From Prevotella sp. UBA2756 (GTDB lineage Bacteria; Bacteroidota; Bacteroidia; Bacteroidales; Bacteroidaceae): a DNA stretch of 9,321 bases. Every line of letters begins with the position of its first letter. Within the stretch, counting starts at the first letter, position 1. The notes beneath the pieces were generated by a model that was not told the DNA's origin, did not search any database, and was given only the letters and a program-made list of their open reading frames with translations. The stretch is taken from contig DEJE01000034.1 of NCBI GenBank assembly GCA_002353205.1, forward strand, positions 15,781-25,101, in the 5' to 3' direction. A program made the translations under genes and the position numbers. Shown here piece after piece: positions 1-5,370 of the stretch.

Positions 1-335
1 TGCTCTCGCTGCTCCATCAGTTCCCCGCGGTCGTTGCGATAGATGTGGAAGTCGCAGTAGATGCGGAGCGACGTCAGCTCGCTCACCCACAGCTCTACGA
101 TGAAGTTTTCCGACCAGAAGACGTCCGTCGGATGTATGTCGATATGAACTTCAGTGATGACCCACATGCGCTGCTGCTTCACAATGTCGAAGGCTGCAAG
201 GCGATGGATGGTCATCAGGCGTGCGAAACTGTCTTGGAAATACATCAGCAGGGCATTGGGCGTGAGCCTGTACTGCGGCGTGATGTCCGACGCCGTTGAC
301 GTGTAGGTGTGTCTGTATACTCCTTCTGTAAACAT
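1..335 (-). CDS. Acyl-ACP thioesterase-like hot-dog protein (N-terminal part, cut by window edge)
   Basis: Read on the minus strand from the ATG at 335-333, this frame is open to the window edge and gives about 111 residues beginning MFTEGVYRHTYTS. The pattern of a short beta strand, then TPNALLMYFQDSFARLM (the hot-dog helix), then MWVITEVHIDIH and a strand-rich stretch ending in FHIYRNDRGELMEQ, is what bacterial acyl-ACP thioesterases (FatA-like hot-dog enzymes that release fatty acids from acyl carrier protein in the cytoplasm) look like in their first half. The second half, including the remaining catalytic residues, lies outside the window. No Shine-Dalgarno sequence precedes the ATG, which is normal for Bacteroidetes. 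The frame stays open upstream for some codons but without an obvious better start. A good promoter lies at 455-485. A different hot-dog thioesterase subfamily is possible. Confidence 0.62.
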   Translation of the reverse strand, partial: MFTEGVYRHTYTSTASDITPQYRLTPNALLMYFQDSFARLMTIHRLAAFDIVKQQRMWVITEVHIDIHPTDVFWSENFIVELWVSELTSLRIYCDFHIYRNDRGELMEQRE

Positions 336-454
336 ACTTTTTGCTGTTTGTTCATGGGCAGCAGCGAAAAGTCTGCCGTCCTGATAATCGTTTCACTTCG
401 GTATTGCCACCGGCATTCTTGACGGCGGAGGACGAACCGACGCATTCTGCGCTG

Positions 455-485
455 CAAAATTACAGAAAAACGGTCAATAAAACAA
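455..485 (-). promoter_or_regulatory. Bacteroidetes-type promoter for the thioesterase gene
   Basis: On the minus strand TTG (485-483) is followed after 20 bp by TAATTTTG (462-455). This matches the Bacteroidetes housekeeping consensus TTG-N19-21-TAnnTTTG exactly. Transcription would start near 448 and leave a leader of about 113 nt before the ATG at 335. Confidence 0.6.
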
Positions 486-653
486 GCAAACAGCGGAGGA
501 ATTCAAGGACAGGCGCTACTCTGGCAGTGTGCGGATTCAAGAAAAATTACCAAAAAATCCTGTCGACTTTTTTCGGCATTCTAGGAGAGCCAAATGGCTC
601 AAAAACGCAGAAGAAACCATCTTGTTTCGCAAAAAATACCACCTCATTTTTCA

Positions 654-763
654 AAATGAGCCGTTTTACACTCCGAAATGAGCCATTCTGCTCTCCAAAA
701 TGACGCATTCTGCTCGCCGAAATGGCTCGTTTTGGAGTGTAAAATGATTCATTCTGGAAGCCA
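654..763. repeat. Degenerate 22-bp tandem repeat, five units
   Basis: The word AAATG recurs at 654, 676, 698, 720 and 742, exactly 22 bp apart. Units 2 and 3 are closest to a consensus AAATGANNCATTCTGCTC followed by NCCN. Unit 5 keeps AAATGATTCATTCTG; units 1 and 4 keep the AAATG head but have GTTTT in the middle. Units 1 and 4 also contain a perfect 11-bp inverted pair (TTTTACACTCC at 664-674, GGAGTGTAAAA at 734-744). There are no unique spacers, so this is not a CRISPR array. Confidence 0.75.
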
Positions 764-1024
764 CGAAAATGTAAAGAAAAGACAAGGTGCTCGTTTCCAG
801 CCTGTTACAAATTTCGCGAGAATCGCTTATTTGCGCCCGTCTGATTTTTATTTTGAAAAACGGCTGCTCTCAGAGCACTTTTTCGACCTTTTTGTCCTGA
901 TTTTTCTGAATGGTTGAAACAGAGCATCACTCGATGGGCTGGCGTCGCTGAACATTTCCGATAGGATGGTTGGGGGTATGTTAAAATGGACAGTAAAAGC
1001 AACATTCACGGCATTTACGACATA

Positions 1025-1038
1025 TATCGCGCGCGATA
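1025..1038. promoter_or_regulatory. Candidate operator O1 (14-bp perfect palindrome)
   Basis: TATCGCGCGCGATA is a perfect 14-bp palindrome 37 bp upstream of the -33 TTG of the glutathione peroxidase promoter. A related, less perfect copy overlaps the -33 element (1069-1082). A symmetric site upstream of an operon encoding a MarR/OhrR dimer fits an autoregulatory operator. That link is inference. Confidence 0.45.
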
Positions 1039-1050
1039 CAACGTTAAACA

Positions 1051-1071
1051 AACTTAAACTTCAAGTTAAGT
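1051..1071. promoter_or_regulatory. Near-palindrome between the two candidate operators
   Basis: AACTT-C-AAGTT (1057-1067) is a perfect palindrome with a one-base centre, flanked by ACTTAA (1052-1057) and TTAAGT (1066-1071). It sits just upstream of the -33 element. It also contains the TTAAAC word repeated at 1044 and 1054 (10 bp apart). It could be a second regulator site or merely AT-rich symmetry. Confidence 0.3.
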
Positions 1072-1082
1072 CGCTTGCGATA
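1069..1082. promoter_or_regulatory. Candidate operator O2 overlapping the -33 element
   Basis: AGTCGCTTGCGATA matches O1 (TATCGCGCGCGATA) at 10 of 14 positions, including both TCGC and GCGATA half-sites. The -33 TTG (1075-1077) lies inside it, so a bound regulator would block RNA polymerase. Its centre is 44 bp from that of O1. Confidence 0.42.
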
Positions 1083-1104
1083 TAAATTATTGTTTGTACC
1101 TTTG
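1075..1104 (+). promoter_or_regulatory. Bacteroidetes-type promoter of the peroxidase/OhrR operon
   Basis: TTG at 1075-1077, a 19-bp spacer and TACCTTTG at 1097-1104 match the Bacteroidetes TTG-N19-21-TAnnTTTG consensus. Transcription would begin around 1110, giving a leader of roughly 70 nt before the ATG at 1179. Confidence 0.72.
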
Positions 1105-1178
1105 CATCGTCAACCTTACAACCCTCATGACAAAGGGATGAAGGATGAAAGATAACAAATGAATTAAAAAGATAAAAA

Positions 1179-1730
1179 ATGGCAAAGATTTATGATTTCA
1201 AGGCTCTCACGAGCAAAGGCAAGGAATTGGATTTCTCGCAGTTTGAAGGAAAGGTGCTGCTGATTGTCAACACAGCCAGCAAGTGCGGTTTCACCCCCCA
1301 GTTCGCCGGCCTGGAGGAGCTGAACAAGAAGTATAAGGACAAGGGACTCGTCATCATCGGCTTCCCCTGCAACCAGTTCAAGGAGCAGGATCCCGGCAAC
1401 GATGCCCAGATTGAGGAGTTCTACCAGCTGAACTACGGCGTGACGTTCCAAATCATGAAGAAGACCGACGTGAACGGTGCGGCCGCAGAACCCATCTTCG
1501 AGTTCCTGAAAGCACAGGCTCCCACGGAGGAGTACAAGGGTCTGAAGGCTAAGGCCACTTATGCCCTGCTGAAGAAAATAAGCACCAGCGTTGAGAAAGA
1601 CAGCGACATCATGTGGAACTTCACCAAGTTTCTCATCTCCAAGGACGGCGAGACCATCAAGCGGTATGCGCCTACCACCGATCCTAAGGACTTCGAGGAG
1701 GACATTATCTGCGCGCTAAATGATAAATGA
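1179..1730 (+). CDS. Glutathione peroxidase family protein (Cys type)
   Basis: This 183-residue cytoplasmic protein belongs to the glutathione/thioredoxin peroxidase family, which reduces hydrogen peroxide and organic hydroperoxides. Family signatures are clear: NTASKCGFTPQ with peroxidatic Cys36, GFPCNQF (61-67), and WNFTKFL with Trp146/Asn147 completing the active site. It is a Cys, not a selenocysteine, enzyme. Thioredoxin-dependent members usually carry a resolving Cys in the helix before the (V/A)xFP strand; here the equivalent stretch FYQLNYGVTF (81-90) has none, so Cys64 or Cys178 would have to serve, or another thiol resolves it. The protein is some 20 residues longer than typical 160-residue members because of a 115-140 insertion. 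Its last residues (ALNDK) are encoded by a copy of the dispersed TAAATGA repeat, and its stop lies inside the start region of the OhrR-like gene. Confidence 0.93.
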   Translation: MAKIYDFKALTSKGKELDFSQFEGKVLLIVNTASKCGFTPQFAGLEELNKKYKDKGLVIIGFPCNQFKEQDPGNDAQIEEFYQLNYGVTFQIMKKTDVNGAAAEPIFEFLKAQAPTEEYKGLKAKATYALLKKISTSVEKDSDIMWNFTKFLISKDGETIKRYAPTTDPKDFEEDIICALNDK

Positions 1731-1733
1731 TCA
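1710..1733 (+). repeat. Dispersed GCGCGC/TAAATGA repeat, copy 1 (gene junction)
   Basis: TGCGCGCTAAATGATAAATG followed by ATCA is the shortest copy of a motif that recurs at 2174, 2212 and 4009. It encodes the peroxidase C-terminal tail and contains its stop (TGA 1728-1730), together with two overlapping ATG codons (1720, 1727). Confidence 0.7.
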
Positions 1734-2193
1734 AGCGAAGAATGGTATGGGGCAAACGGAATTACGGCTTGACAACCAGATCTGCTTCCGTCTCTATACG
1801 GCATCGAGGCTGATAACGCAGGCCTATACGCCGATGCTTACGGAGCTGGGCATCACCTATCCGCAATACCTTGTGCTGATGGTGCTATGGGAGAAAGACG
1901 GACAACCGGTCAACGACATCGCCCACCGTCTTCTGCTGGAGACGAATACGGTCACTCCGCTGCTTCAGCGTATGGAGAAGCTCGGCATCGTCTGCCGCAG
2001 GAAAGGTGAGGAGGACAGGCGTCGGCAGATCGTCTCCCTGACGGAAAAAGGCGCAGCGATGGAGCAGCAGGCGCTGGAGCTGATACCGTCGGGTATGGGA
2101 AAGCGGCTGGCTTCGTGTCCGCTTCGTGAAGAGGATTATACGATCCTGGCGCAAGAGCTTGATACATTGATAGGCGCGCTGAGCGCTAAATGA
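1720..2193 (+). CDS. OhrR-type MarR family peroxide-sensing regulator
   Basis: This is a 157-residue winged-helix MarR regulator of the OhrR branch, which represses peroxide-defence genes until a reactive cysteine is oxidised. LDNQICFRLY puts the sensing cysteine at residue 22, and Tyr36 and Tyr47 (AYTPML, TYPQY) match the residues that hydrogen-bond this cysteine in Xanthomonas OhrR. A C-terminal Cys133 could form the two-cysteine disulfide. The recognition helix lies around ETNTVTPLLQRMEKLG (74-89), followed by the wing KGEEDRRRQIVSLTEKG. The ATG at 1720 overlaps the peroxidase stop by 11 bp. The ATG at 1747 (MGQTELRLDN) is an alternative and may be the real start, because the first one lies in repeat sequence. 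The gene is co-transcribed with the peroxidase. No ohr gene is visible, so its target is probably its own operon. Confidence 0.88.
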   Translation: MINDQAKNGMGQTELRLDNQICFRLYTASRLITQAYTPMLTELGITYPQYLVLMVLWEKDGQPVNDIAHRLLLETNTVTPLLQRMEKLGIVCRRKGEEDRRRQIVSLTEKGAAMEQQALELIPSGMGKRLASCPLREEDYTILAQELDTLIGALSAK

Positions 2194-2257
2194 TAAATGA
2201 CAAATGATCTCTGCGCGCTGCGCGCTAAATGATAAATGATAAATGACAAATGATAAA
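2174..2257 (+). repeat. Dispersed GCGCGC/TAAATGA repeat, copies 2 and 3 in tandem
   Basis: Two units follow one another: a GCGCGCTGAGCGCT head with heptamers AAATGAT/AAATGAC (2174-2208), then GCGCGCTGCGCGC with four heptamers (2213-2257). The first unit encodes the end of the OhrR-like protein (LSAK and TGA). The last one supplies the upstream ATG of the lipoprotein frame. Because the repeat is seven bases long and contains TAA, ATG and TGA, stops fall in all three frames. Confidence 0.75.
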
Positions 2258-2282
2258 GTATAACAAAAAGCAAAAGAGAAGA

Positions 2283-2987
2283 ATGAACAGACTAAAGACA
2301 TCAGCACTGGTGCTGACAGGCGCACTGCTCATGGCTGCCTGTGGAAACAAAGAGCAGAAGAACAATGAGGAAATGAACGTGAATCCTGCCAAGGAGAAAG
2401 TGGAGATCAAGGAGGTGGAAGGTCGCAAGAACTTCAGCGACAAGGCTGTCATCACGCCGCTGCCCGCTATCATGATTGCCACATGGGACGAGAAGGGTAA
2501 TCCCGACGTGATGATGGCAGCGTGGGGCGGCCAGTGTGGTGCGAAGCATATCACCTTCGAGCTCTCAAAGCACAAGACGACGGACAACATCCGGCTGAAG
2601 AAGGCGTTCACGATCAGCTTTGCCACGAAGGGGGACATCGTGCAGAGCGACTACTTCGGCATTGTCTCCGGCAATGATGTTCCCGACAAGGTGGCGAAGG
2701 CCGGCTTCACGATCACACCGAGTCCGAACGTGGATGCGCCGATCGTCAACGAGTACAAGCTGACGCTGGAGTGTAAGGCGGTGACCTTCGAGGAGGACGA
2801 GAACGGCGGTGCGCGTGTGGTTGGCGAGATTGTCAACATGAGTGCCGACGAGAGCATCCTCGACGAGGAGGGGAATGTTGACCTTGCAAAGCTTCAGCCC
2901 GTGATCTTCGACTCTTCGAAGAACGAATACCGCGTGGTTGGCGAGAAGGTTGGCACCGCTTGGGGTTCGGGCAAGGCTATTCAATAG
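2283..2987 (+). CDS. Lipoprotein with flavoredoxin / flavin reductase-like domain
   Basis: The 234-residue product starts with a classical lipoprotein signal, MNRLKTSALVLTGALLMAAC, with the lipid-modified cysteine at residue 20. After a charged linker (about 21-50) comes a flavin reductase-like, FMN-binding split-barrel domain. PLPAIMIATWDEKGNPDVMMAAWGGQC is the family's flavin-binding start, followed by the SDYFGIVSGNDVPDK and APIVNEYKLTLECK blocks. Relatives such as flavoredoxin bind FMN and pass electrons. The lipobox places this one on the outer face of a membrane, probably in the periplasm, which is less usual. An in-frame ATG at 2250 would add 11 residues, but those are encoded by the upstream repeat, so I prefer 2283. 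It lies downstream of the OhrR-like gene on the same strand and probably shares its operon. Confidence 0.87.
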   Translation: MNRLKTSALVLTGALLMAACGNKEQKNNEEMNVNPAKEKVEIKEVEGRKNFSDKAVITPLPAIMIATWDEKGNPDVMMAAWGGQCGAKHITFELSKHKTTDNIRLKKAFTISFATKGDIVQSDYFGIVSGNDVPDKVAKAGFTITPSPNVDAPIVNEYKLTLECKAVTFEEDENGGARVVGEIVNMSADESILDEEGNVDLAKLQPVIFDSSKNEYRVVGEKVGTAWGSGKAIQ

Positions 2988-3121
2988 GAGGGGAGAACCC
3001 CCTCCAAACCATTCCCGAGCACAGCTCGCCTACCCGTAGCCTTTCCCCGAGGGGAGGCTTTCTGAGAGCCTCGACTTTATACTCTCCCCCTCGGGGGAGT
3101 TGGAGGGGGGCCCCGAGGGGG
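2988..3121. repeat. GC-rich intergenic hairpin element between convergent genes (copy A)
   Basis: The element is bounded by a 10-bp inverted repeat, CCCCCTCCAA (2998-3007) and TTGGAGGGGG (3100-3109). It contains several CCCCgaGGGG-type modules (3045-3054, 3084-3099, 3111-3120). GGAGGGG/CCCCTCC at its left edge forms a further small hairpin. A shorter relative, CCCCAAGGGGATTGGAGGAGGG, lies at 5319-5340. It resembles a REP-like dispersed repeat reused as a bidirectional terminator. Confidence 0.6.
3038..3063 (+). terminator. Probable terminator of the peroxidase-OhrR-flavoredoxin operon
   Basis: AGCCT-TT-CCCC-GA-GGGG-AGGCT folds into a strong stem with a two-base bulge, followed by TTTCT. It lies 50 bases after the lipoprotein stop. 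The U-run is short. The second hairpin CTCCCCC/GGGGGAG (3084-3099) may terminate the convergent gene. Confidence 0.5.
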
Positions 3122-3128
3122 CTTACCA

Positions 3129-3911
3129 CTATCTGATGAAGTTCATAAACACATGCCTTTCGTCACGAGTAGGAGCGGTGGTGCCTCCTGCATGAATCTT
3201 CGCTAACAGCCAGGCCATGTTGGTGGCGAGGGTGCGCATGGTCTGCATACCTTCGGTGTCGAGTTTCACCTCACCCTTTCCTGCTCCGTAGGCAATGTTC
3301 CAGTATTGTGATGTCACCACAGGCATGTTCATCATCTCGAACATCATGTTCATCGTCTGCAGGGTGGCCGTAGCACCGCCGCGTCGACAGACGGCTAAGG
3401 CTGCCGCGGGCTTGTCTTGCACCAGGTGTCCTGCCGAGAAGAACAGCCGCTGCATCAGTGAGAGGATGCCTCCGTTGGGCTGTCCGTAGTAGACGGGAGT
3501 GCCGACAATGAGCGCATCACACTCTTTCATCTTCTCTGTGATGACAGCACAGACGTCATCCCTGAAGACGCATCCTGCTCCGTCGTTCCGCTTGCAGGCG
3601 CCGCAGTTGACACACATGCGGACGGGCTTGGTCCCTATGTGCACCATCTCGGTCGTCAGCCCGTGCTTGTGCAACTGCTTCTCTATCTCCTCCAGGCAGC
3701 AGAAGGTGTTGCCGTCGCGCCTGGGACTACCGTTAACGAGCAACACCTTTGGTGCTCGGCCGTCAGCGTGTGCCGCACGCTGAGCCGACTCGGCTTCTGT
3801 GTCTACCAGCCCCGCAGCCTCAGCCTTTGTCAGCATGGCCACTGAGGGGCTTGCCAATGCTGTCGTAGCTGCTGCCACCGCTGTTTTCTTGATAAAATCT
3901 CTTCTGTCCAT
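3129..3911 (-). CDS. Tat-exported iron-sulfur flavoprotein (NADPH-dependent FMN reductase family)
   Basis: The 260-residue protein begins MDRRDFIKKTAVAAATTALA, a twin-arginine export signal (RRDFIKK then an alanine-rich hydrophobic stretch, cleavage likely near AEAAG at 30-34). The mature part has a flavodoxin-like FMN reductase fold: VLLVNGSPRRDGNT (56-69) is the FMN phosphate loop, and GTPVYYGQPNG (137-147) the second flavin loop. Cys100, Cys103, Cys106 and Cys114 (CVNCGACKRNDGAGC) form a CX2CX2CX7C cluster like that of archaeal iron-sulfur flavoprotein Isf, suggesting a [4Fe-4S] centre. Tat export suits a protein that must fold around cofactors before secretion. It converges on the flavoredoxin lipoprotein and diverges from the esterase. 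Its substrate and electron partner are unknown; the lipoprotein is an attractive guess only. Confidence 0.88.
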   Translation of the reverse strand: MDRRDFIKKTAVAAATTALASPSVAMLTKAEAAGLVDTEAESAQRAAHADGRAPKVLLVNGSPRRDGNTFCCLEEIEKQLHKHGLTTEMVHIGTKPVRMCVNCGACKRNDGAGCVFRDDVCAVITEKMKECDALIVGTPVYYGQPNGGILSLMQRLFFSAGHLVQDKPAAALAVCRRGGATATLQTMNMMFEMMNMPVVTSQYWNIAYGAGKGEVKLDTEGMQTMRTLATNMAWLLAKIHAGGTTAPTRDERHVFMNFIR

Positions 3912-3943
3912 GTCCTAATAATAAAAACCCTTAAATCTTGTGG

Positions 3944-3951
3944 CAAAAATA
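3944..3951 (-). promoter_or_regulatory. -7 box candidate for the Tat flavoprotein gene
   Basis: On the minus strand TATTTTTG (3951-3944) fits TAnnTTTG, 33 bases before the ATG at 3911. I find no TTG at the expected 19-21 bp upstream, so this is only a partial match. Confidence 0.4.
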
Positions 3952-3973
3952 ACTATTATTGCTTGATTATGCG

Positions 3974-3981
3974 TACATTTG
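3974..3981 (+). promoter_or_regulatory. -7 box candidate for the esterase gene
   Basis: TACATTTG fits the Bacteroidetes -7 consensus TAnnTTTG and lies 83 bases before the esterase start. No TTG is present at the expected distance. It lies back to back with the divergent -7 candidate at 3944-3951. Confidence 0.42.
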
Positions 3982-4008
3982 TATCAATTATTAATAATGT
4001 TTATGAAA

Positions 4009-4053
4009 GCGCGCTGCGCGCTAAATGATAAATGACAAATGACAAATGATAAA
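4009..4053 (+). repeat. Dispersed GCGCGC/TAAATGA repeat, copy 4 (before the esterase gene)
   Basis: GCGCGCTGCGCGC (4009-4021) is followed by four heptamers of the AAATGA(T/C) type and AAAG. It is nearly identical to the copy at 2213-2257 and, like it, sits immediately upstream of a gene for a secreted protein. Confidence 0.75.
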
Positions 4054-4063
4054 GAATACGACG

Positions 4064-5182
4064 ATGAAAAAGATATTTATCCTTTTAATGACAGTTATGG
4101 GAACATTACAAATGCAGGCACAGGACCCAAATTTCTGGATATTCCTCTGCTTCGGACAGTCGAACATGGCGGGGCAGGCTCCTATCGAAGAGCAGGATCT
4201 CAACGTGAACGACCGCTATCTGAGTATGGCCACGACAGACGGCACAGACCGCAAGTTAGGCACATGGCGCAAGGCGGTGCCGCCACTCTGTAGGGCCGAT
4301 GCTCATCTGGGACCTGCCGACTGGTTTGGGCGCACCCTGCTCGATGTCGTACCCGACGGTGTGCGCATCGGTATCGTGTCGGTGGCCGTAGAAGGATGCC
4401 CCATCACATTTTTCGACAAGGACAAAAACGCTGCACTGATAGCGAAGGAGGAACGCGACTGGATGAACGGCATCCTCGACCAGTATGGTCGTGACCCCTA
4501 CCAGCGACTGCTCTCCATGGCGAAGACCGCTGCCAAAGACGGTGTCATCAAAGGCATCCTGCTACATCAGGGCGAGACCGACGCCTATAACGACGAGTGG
4601 CGCAAGGAGGTGCGAAAGATCTACCGCGACCTGCAGCAGGAGCTACAGTTCGACTCTACGGCTGTTCCCCTGCTTGTTGGTGAGGTTGTCAGAAAGGAGT
4701 ATAACGGCATCTGCGGGCATGCCAACCCCACCATCAACGATATCGAGAACCACTATCCCAACACCTACGTCGTGTCGTCGGAGGGTTGTCTGCCCAGCGA
4801 CGACAACCTGCACTTCTCGAGCGAGGGCTACCGCATGATGGGCCGCCACTATGCTTTGCGCTATCTGGAGGCAACGAATCCCACTCTGGCTAAGTCGTGC
4901 AGGGAAAAGCTGGCTGCCGCAGGACTCGACAAGACAAGCGTCGCCGCATCGACACTGACCGTAGAGACGAAAAGGACGGGATTCGGACTGAGTGTCACTG
5001 CCTCCGAGCCCGTGGAGCGCGTCGATGTGGTCAGTTTCTCCGGTCAGACCGTCAAGACGTATGCCCTCGGTGGCGTGAAGGTATTTGAGCTGAATCTGAA
5101 GGATCTGCCCAAAGAGAAGCTGGTATTCGTCTTCCAGAGTGCCAACGGCAAAGCCACCCATGATGTTGACCTGCGCGATTAG
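4064..5182 (+). CDS. Secreted SGNH/CE6-like carbohydrate acetylesterase
   Basis: The 372-residue protein starts with a Sec signal, MKKIFILLMTVMGTLQMQA, with likely cleavage after residue 19. It has the layout of the sialate O-acetylesterase/CE6 acetylxylan esterase group of SGNH hydrolases: CFGQSNMAG with nucleophile Ser33, an oxyanion-type VAVEGCPI block, LLHQGETDA (166-174), and DDNLHFSSEGYRMMG with the Asp247/His250 pair. Such enzymes remove acetyl groups from plant polysaccharide side chains or related glycans. After about residue 290 comes a short beta-rich tail (VERVDVVSFSGQTV ... FVFQSANGKA) that resembles the C-terminal sorting modules of Bacteroidetes secreted proteins, though the typical end motif is not evident. 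An in-frame ATG at 4046 lies in repeat sequence, so 4064 is preferred. No SusC/SusD or glycoside hydrolase gene is visible nearby. Confidence 0.85.
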   Translation: MKKIFILLMTVMGTLQMQAQDPNFWIFLCFGQSNMAGQAPIEEQDLNVNDRYLSMATTDGTDRKLGTWRKAVPPLCRADAHLGPADWFGRTLLDVVPDGVRIGIVSVAVEGCPITFFDKDKNAALIAKEERDWMNGILDQYGRDPYQRLLSMAKTAAKDGVIKGILLHQGETDAYNDEWRKEVRKIYRDLQQELQFDSTAVPLLVGEVVRKEYNGICGHANPTINDIENHYPNTYVVSSEGCLPSDDNLHFSSEGYRMMGRHYALRYLEATNPTLAKSCREKLAAAGLDKTSVAASTLTVETKRTGFGLSVTASEPVERVDVVSFSGQTVKTYALGGVKVFELNLKDLPKEKLVFVFQSANGKATHDVDLRD

Positions 5183-5189
5183 GGGGCGG

Positions 5190-5315
5190 TTGAGAGGTGA
5201 TTCAAGAAAGCTGTGCAACCAGGGCGAAGCCATCTATTTCCTGATGAATCAGGAGAAGGCCAAAGAAATGGGATTCCTGCATTGCGACGTCGAAAAAGAA
5301 TCGGATGAGCAGTGA
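5190..5315 (+). pseudogene. Possible C-terminal gene remnant
   Basis: Between the esterase and the nuclease gene a 41-codon frame (from a TTG at 5190, no ATG near its front) reads with protein-like composition, including GEAIYFLMNQEKAKEMGF and HCDVEKESDEQ before TGA at 5313-5315. It lacks a good start and overlaps the first possible nuclease start. I do not recognise the family. It may be the tail of a deleted gene or chance. Confidence 0.28.
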
Positions 5316-5318
5316 GAG

Positions 5319-5341
5319 CCCCAAGGGGATTGGAGGAGGGC
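5319..5341. repeat. GC-rich intergenic element, short copy B
   Basis: CCCCAAGGGGATTGGAGGAG then GGC matches the CCCCCTCGGGGGAGTTGGAG stretch of the larger element at 3086-3105 in layout: a CCCC-GGGG hairpin, then a TTGGAGG(A/G)GGG tail. If translated from the ATG at 5305 it would give the low-complexity peptide SPKGIGGGLK, an argument against that start. Confidence 0.5.
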
Positions 5342-5370
5342 TAAAGAATAACAAAAAGAACGAAACAACC

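Larger units (their letters stand above)
336..1178. other. Long intergenic region between divergent genes
   Basis: About 840 bases separate the thioesterase from the glutathione peroxidase. Open frames here are short, overlap the tandem repeat or have implausible composition, so I call no gene. The stretch holds the thioesterase promoter (455-485), a 22-bp tandem repeat array (654-763), an AT-rich unassigned segment (about 764-1020), and a palindrome-rich promoter region (1025-1104) for the peroxidase operon. I see no tRNA and no recognisable RNA family. Confidence 0.7.

Noticed and set aside
654..763. CRISPR array
   Set aside because: The 22-bp units are directly adjacent with no unique spacers, units diverge along their whole length, and no cas gene is present.
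341..917. Open frames of 120 and 79 codons on the plus strand
   Set aside because: They run through the thioesterase promoter and the 22-bp tandem repeat, have repeat-driven composition (SHSALQNDAFCSPK), and show no domain.
1025..1038. CGCGCG palindrome as a restriction-site or Z-DNA curiosity only
   Set aside because: A second related palindrome overlapping the promoter and a dimeric regulator in the operon make an operator the better explanation.
2250..2282. ATG at 2250 as the flavoredoxin lipoprotein start
   Set aside because: It lies in the TAAATGA repeat, and the ATG at 2283 gives a standard lipoprotein signal length.
5305..5370. Upstream ATG at 5305 as the nuclease start
   Set aside because: The 22 extra residues come largely from the GC-rich repeat (SPKGIGGGLK) and overlap another frame; the ATG at 5371 begins ordinary protein sequence.
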